Assembly: GCA_032622095.1 (NCBI GenBank)
Contig: CP136063.1
Location: forward strand, 213,239,982-213,303,981
Length of the DNA: 64,000 nt
Direction: 5' to 3'
From: Siphonodentalium dalli
Taxonomy: Eukaryota > Mollusca > Scaphopoda > Gadilida > Siphonodentaliidae
In this document: positions 58,613 through 64,000 of the stretch, one piece after another
Layout of the letters: each line of letters begins with the position of its first letter
Numbering within the stretch: position 1 is the stretch's first letter
Notes under the pieces: model-generated
The model's database searches: none
The model's input: the letters and a program-made list of their open reading frames with translations, nothing else
What the model was told of the DNA's origin: nothing
Program-made: the position numbers and the translations under genes

Positions 58613-60327
58613 AGTATTTCCATATTTAATTGGCACAACTTACATTCCAAATAAAATAAATTATCGATCGAAATGTAACATAGGACATATTTTTTTTATC
58701 AAATTTCAAATTCAACCATGGGAAATGAATAAATAAGGTACTAATTTGGATTTGATTGTTGCTAAATAAAGGAAAACATCTCCCAATATTGTTTTCACTG
58801 ATCTCAGGTGTAATTAAGTTGTTCATTCCATAATACTCAATCCGGTTGGATGGTGCCATATCAGCAGATTCCATCAGCAACAACAGTTTTTGAAATGCCG
58901 CTTCAGTTATCATAATCGATTAATTGCCCAAATATAATGATAACCACAGTCAACTACTATAGTATAACAATGCTCAAAACCTGTTATTTATCAACATTTT
59001 GTTCAACGAAATTTTGCCGGTTTGTCAATATCTGACAAACAAAAGACACTTGATTTTACAATTATCCATCTTCACCCGCCATTTGTTCAGAGACAGTCTT
59101 TTCGTCGACTTTTTACGAGACCACTAAAAAGTACACGTGGTGAAAAATAATGGATTTCAAAAATCGATATCTGATCACTCTGAGCTTGGATGGGTGCATT
59201 GGTTCCTCGACTCGAATCAAATATTTGTTTACCTCCGAAGCCAAAGAGATAGCAACTTGTGAGCGTTAATTCGGATTATGGATTTTTAACACATGTGTAG
59301 AACGGACGGATGTTCTGTTCAAATAATTAGCATGCAGCTTTCTCTTGAGATTAATTGATATTTGTACACATTTTAGACAAATGTTGCTACAAATAAACAA
59401 TCGGCAGGAAATGCTATTGCTATTATGCTATTCTGATATGAACATATTATAGCTTCTATTTTTAAACAGTCAGGTGATGCTGAAAGCGATTTTACTATAA
59501 TTATATAGGTGCTCATTCGGAAAATGGTTTTCTGGCTTCGTGTTCCGAACTACATTACCTTTAACTTCGTGTGTTATAGGCCATATTTCCAAGTATGGAA
59601 TATGTCAGTAAAAATGTTTAGCGTAATTGCATCTGTCAGGTTTTGGCTATATTATTTCGACGTATATATGCCTTCCACTAAGTCCCTTAATTGTGATTGG
59701 AAGCTTCCAATTTAACTTCCAACTTAAAGATGGACTATCCGAATTAACGCTCAAAATTATTATTTCTCTGGCTTCGGGGGTAAAAAATGTTATGTGGCCC
59801 AGAAAATATTCGTCAAACTGACGGTCTCGGATAAAATTGCGGATGAAGATGTATAACTATAACATCAAGTGGTAATGCGGCCATAGTTCATGATACTCAA
59901 GCCAAAATATGGCCATATTTCGTTGAATTAAATGTTGATAAATAACACGTTTTGGGAAATTTGATACCACAGTAGACAGTGGTTGCCATTATTTGGTTGC
60001 AATTATTTATTATCAATTATCTACGCATTTTCAATAAATTCCCGGTAATAACAACGGTCTAATATCGATATTATATAGTCGAAGATGTATTATGTAAACG
60101 ATCAGGTTTATAGGTTATCTTAAATCAAAGTTAGTAATTTGATATAAATTTGATTTATGGCTGGAGCTATACAATAAATTAGGAATTTCCGTGTACAAGC
60201 CGTAATCAAATTAATTCACGGATGGTGGATTGGGCAAAGCGCCGCACACATGATCGTGTAAACAATTATCTTGATACGGGGTGTAAACTAAAGCCACTCG
60301 CTGACTGGTGACTGTACAATAACTTAC
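58613..60327. other. No gene recognised
   Basis: On the minus strand 58626-58913 is open for 95 codons and begins ITEAAFQKLLLLMESADMAP. It reads like protein but has no recognised domain or defined splice sites. The remainder is AT-rich. Confidence 0.4.
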
Positions 60328-63300
60328 ACAAGAAAACTAAGATGCATGCATCAGGTCGGCCGTGAACTATCTACCATAGAATTGTTGTAGCTATCGATTA
60401 TACATTTTGGAACACCTGTCTGTATGTATGTGTGTATGCATGAATGCATGTGTGTATGTGTTATAGACTCTAACACTGCTCGACTGATCCGACTCGGATT
60501 TGGTATTTAACGTGTCAACTTGACCTCGCTCATAGGCATGTTTCTGGACCTTGACCGATCCGACTAAAAATTTGTGTGTAGGACTACTTCGATCCCGGGA
60601 GCAATATGGACGGGTCCAATTTCACGTGGGACCATGTTCTCGAACGTGCTGATGTAGGCATGTTTCTGGACTATTTGGACGGGTCAAATCTTGATCCCGA
60701 CCTGACTTTGACATTCAAAAAGATCAATTCAAGGTCAAATCTGGTAAAACGGAAGTATTTCAACGAAATATAATACCTACTGTTACTTTTGTCCCAGGAG
60801 TGTTTCGGGTGGGTCAAATTATGACCCTGACCTGATCTTGACATTCAAAATTGTCAATTCAAGGTCAAGTCGGGTAAAGCCGGGCGGATTTCGACGGGTA
60901 CTTTTGTCGTGACTTTTGTCCGGGGAGTGTTTTGGACGGATCAAATCGTGACCCGACATGACGTTCACCTTTAAAATGGTCAATTCAAGGTTAAATCGCG
61001 CAATTCTCCGAAAATCAGAGGGGAACATCCCGGACGAAGTAGGGTCCACCAGCTACTATTATATATTTCTAGATTTAGTTACAAACTAAATACCTGTATA
61101 TTGTACAAAGAAATGTTTGACAAATATATCTGTATCAATATTACCATACGGGTCATTAAAATAGATACGACGAAACAAATTTTGAAGGGTGCATGGTATC
61201 AGGTAAATTTTTATATTTCAAATGATGACAGGAATGCGGAAAGTTGAAGTACCTACGTAATACTGGCTATCCGAATGAAGAGATATACATGTATATAAAA
61301 ACCAAAATAGAAGATGACTGCTGGCGACAATGTTTTCCAAAAAAATTCAAAGCATTCGATAGCTCCCATCTAGTTGTCAGCCCGAATATCAATATAAAGT
61401 GTGGTGACTATCAGATGAGGGATATGACTGTACAGTTGCTAAACAATTCAGTCACGCAAAAGAGGATCAAACAGTAAGATACCAAATTGCTGCCTGTGGT
61501 GATGTTTTTTAACGAAATTCGGGAAAATTAGATTACTCTCACCCTGGTTATCCAGAAGATCATTGTGGAATCTGGTGACGATCGGACAAGGGGTGTCGTC
61601 TGTAGGATCAACCAAATTATTTAGCAATAAAAATAGTAAAATTCAAGATCACCGCTGGCAGTGATGTCTTCACAGGGACAGCCTGAGAACAAAACATGGC
61701 TCACATCTAGCGGTGACCCAAACTATCCACATGAGAAAAAGTTCTCTAATAAAAGCTGGCTGCAGGGTGCGCCAATTGATTCAAATTCGAAATTTAACAG
61801 GGTGTACTGGTTGTGGCCATGTTTTCCCCGCAAATTTGATAGACTGATGGACAAAACCACTGAATCCGTTGAATCAATATACATGTATACATGGATTAAT
61901 TTATATGCATTGGTATACACAGTATTGGTATATAAAGGTACTGAAAATAACAATATTACTAGTATACACAAAATAAACCATATATCATGGCTATGGGTTC
62001 TAATATCCGAATATGACAGCTGATAACTTGGTGTGAATTGAAGAGTGGTGGTGTCTCAAGCATATCTAACCCTCCACGTTAGAAACATGCCATTAAATGT
62101 CATAAGTATAATCTAGCTTGAGGACAGAAGTTTTCCAAAAAAAACCCCTTAATTCAACCAGGCCCTCGCGCGATGTATGGTCGATCACATGATGATCTAG
62201 GGTGGATTAGAATTATTGTATAAAAACAGCACTGCATGTAAATATAAAATAAAATAGTGCTACATCATATTACAGATTATTGCCATATATAATCAGTGAC
62301 TATACAGACAGTCTGACAAAATAAAGTTTCAGTGACACTCTATCCGAAGAGGGGAATAATTCCATCTGTTACAGTCAATGGAGCAATTATGAATCTGGAA
62401 ACGTGAAATTTCTAAGTAATACTAGATATCGACATGACGCGATAACATATAACGTAAATGCAATATGGCCGCTGGCGACCATTTTTTCCTATAAAATTAA
62501 AAAAATATTTGATAGCTCTCATCTGATAGATGAATATCAAGATAAATATGAAGTTTAGTGATGATCGGATGAGTGAAGTGGACTGTGCTAAACGGTTTAG
62601 TAATGCTTAAAAAGATTTTTACCTTAATATTTTTATGTTCACTTTATAAACTTCACTGAGTCATCTTTGTCATGTATTGAGTTTGATATCTTTTGTTAAC
62701 AATTTATAAATCATGTATGTCTCATGTTTTTATTTTAATTTATGTGTTTATTATCATTAAATAAAGTTGCATTCCTTAAAAAGATTCTTACCTCAATGTT
62801 TTTATGTTCACTTTATAAACTCCACTGAGTCATCTTTGTCATATATTGAATTGATATCTTTTGTTAACAGTTTATAAATTATGTATGTCTCGTGTTCGTT
62901 ATTATATTATATACACTTTATAGTGTGTTTCAGAACGAAAACAAAATGAACAAAATCAACAAATTTGTAAATTTAAAAACAATTCAAACAAGCCCGGACA
63001 TATACACCAAATTTCAATAATATTCATTGAGAAACAACGGACCAAACGCCATATAACACCCCGTATGCATCTTTTATTCCGAGTTGACCTTTTATTCCGA
63101 GTTGGCACGCGCCATTGGAGCGAGTTAGCCCTGGGGCGAGTACGCCGATTCCGACACATTTTCTATTTGCAGCAGGTTAAGTTTACGCGTAATTTAATTT
63201 ACAAAGTTTCCCAATTGGTATCGTAAATAGAGCGACCTTATTTGACAGAGAATGCCTCTGTTATTGATTATCAAGTTGCTATACATTAAAAACGACAATT

Positions 63301-63584
63301 CACATGCTCGTTCAAGCGCAGTAGTCTATTTTCCCCATGTTAAAGGACATCCACAAATACTAAATAACGCTAACTTACTGCCGAATGTTTTACACGACAA
63401 CTGTTAACATATTTGGGCTGAATTCATCTGACGCGGTATTATTCCTCAAAATAAACAACAAAACCATCGTTACTTGGAAATGTAGTTTGGGCTAACATTT
63501 ACATAAATCCTCCATATCATTATTCCGACACACACGTCATATGAAAAACTCACATGAAGTAACCGGCCAAATTGGCCGAAATGA
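60328..63584. repeat. Long dispersed repeat, copy B (3.26 kb)
   Basis: This is the same-orientation partner of 11709-15293, with matching order of all internal blocks: the GTCAATTCAAGG units (about 60720-60990), the CTGGCGACAATGTTTTCC unit (61321), the unit at 61641, and the TTCAAGCGCAGTAG tail at 63312. It lacks about 230 bp present in copy A (junction near 60670) and one of the two CAACAAATTTG blocks, and it has an extra segment near 62036-62160. Confidence 0.9.
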
Positions 63585-63814
63585 GTATATGGGACTAGTC
63601 TGCATATACCATAACATTAATGATGTGTATGGCTCAAAATGCACCGTCGAAGATAGGCACGATGCTTTGTGAGGGGCAACATAAATATACCGAGCACTCT
63701 ATGTATGTAAATGGCACGTTCCCCCACGCCCACTTGTTCCTCGGTTATTGATATATAATCTTCCAATTCTAAATATATACATTGGAGATAATAATTGTTT
63801 TGTAATCTAATCAG
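63585..63814. other. No gene recognised
   Basis: Short AT-rich spacer between repeat copy B and the LINE fragment. Confidence 0.5.
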
Positions 63815-64000
63815 TTATGCCACTATATAGCAATTGCTATCACCATGGTAAGTTATTATTGCTTGGTCAATATTGACACTGTGCCCTCTGGGAATATTAC
63901 TACAGACTTTGAGTTCTTTGTAGAGCCCATGCATGTCTTCGGAGGATACCATCAGGGCCATGTCTTGGACACAGCAGCCTGTCCAATTAAAATGACATTC
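63815..64000 (-). pseudogene. LINE reverse-transcriptase palm fragment, cut by the window edge
   Basis: The minus strand is open from the window end down to a stop near 63815. It reads CCVQDMALMVSSEDMHGLYK then EL, later GHSVNIDQAIITYHGD. This aligns with the palm region of non-LTR reverse transcriptases, where Y/F-A-D-D-x-A-L-x-x-x-S is followed by about 20 residues and G-L-x-x-N-x-x-K. The catalytic pair is degraded (VQD in place of ADD) and the GL and K positions are changed, so this copy is dead. The rest of the polymerase should lie beyond the window. Confidence 0.55.

Overview
The window looks like gene-poor, AT-rich genomic DNA of an invertebrate animal. Three things point to a marine lophotrochozoan, most likely a mollusc: spliced secreted-protein exons (PAN/apple, C-type lectin, EGF-like), a tyrosine-recombinase retrotransposon carrying an SGNH hydrolase, and many tandem or fold-back repeat families. 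The species cannot be named from sequence alone. No bacterial operon, rRNA, tRNA or CRISPR array was seen.

Layout. 1-9 kb: two hAT-type MITEs with perfect 8-bp target duplications, an AT-rich fold-back element, a 50-bp tandem array, and a piggyBac-type MITE with TTAA target sites. 8.6-10.2 kb (minus strand): tandem retropepsin fragments and the C-terminus of a LINE polyprotein. 11.7-15.3 kb: copy A of a 3.3-3.6 kb repeat, whose copy B lies at 60.3-63.6 kb. 16.4-21.0 kb: a decayed Ngaro/DIRS-like element in the order reverse transcriptase, RNase H, tyrosine recombinase, SGNH hydrolase. 21.9-25.1 kb: a dead zinc-finger exon and a 1.9-kb inverted-repeat transposon. 26.2-32.5 kb: the best host-gene candidate, read on the minus strand, with a signal-peptide/PAN first exon (32256-31932) and a C-type-lectin exon (26416-26243). 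Its intron holds two minisatellites, a divergent tandem duplication and a MITE. 33.5-35.9 kb: a small C2H2 zinc-finger ORF between inverted promoter-like repeats. 38.5-42.2 kb: a minisatellite split by a transposon that has itself undergone a 537-bp tandem duplication. 46.15-51.22 kb: a 5.07-kb palindrome. 51.4-56.7 kb: a tandemly structured repeat family and a nearly identical 2.06-kb tandem duplication. 58.5 kb: a broken EGF exon. 63.8-64.0 kb: a LINE reverse-transcriptase fragment.

No intact multi-gene system is visible. The genes do not form a pathway. The main biological content is one lectin-like secreted gene plus a layered record of transposon insertion, tandem duplication and inverted duplication.
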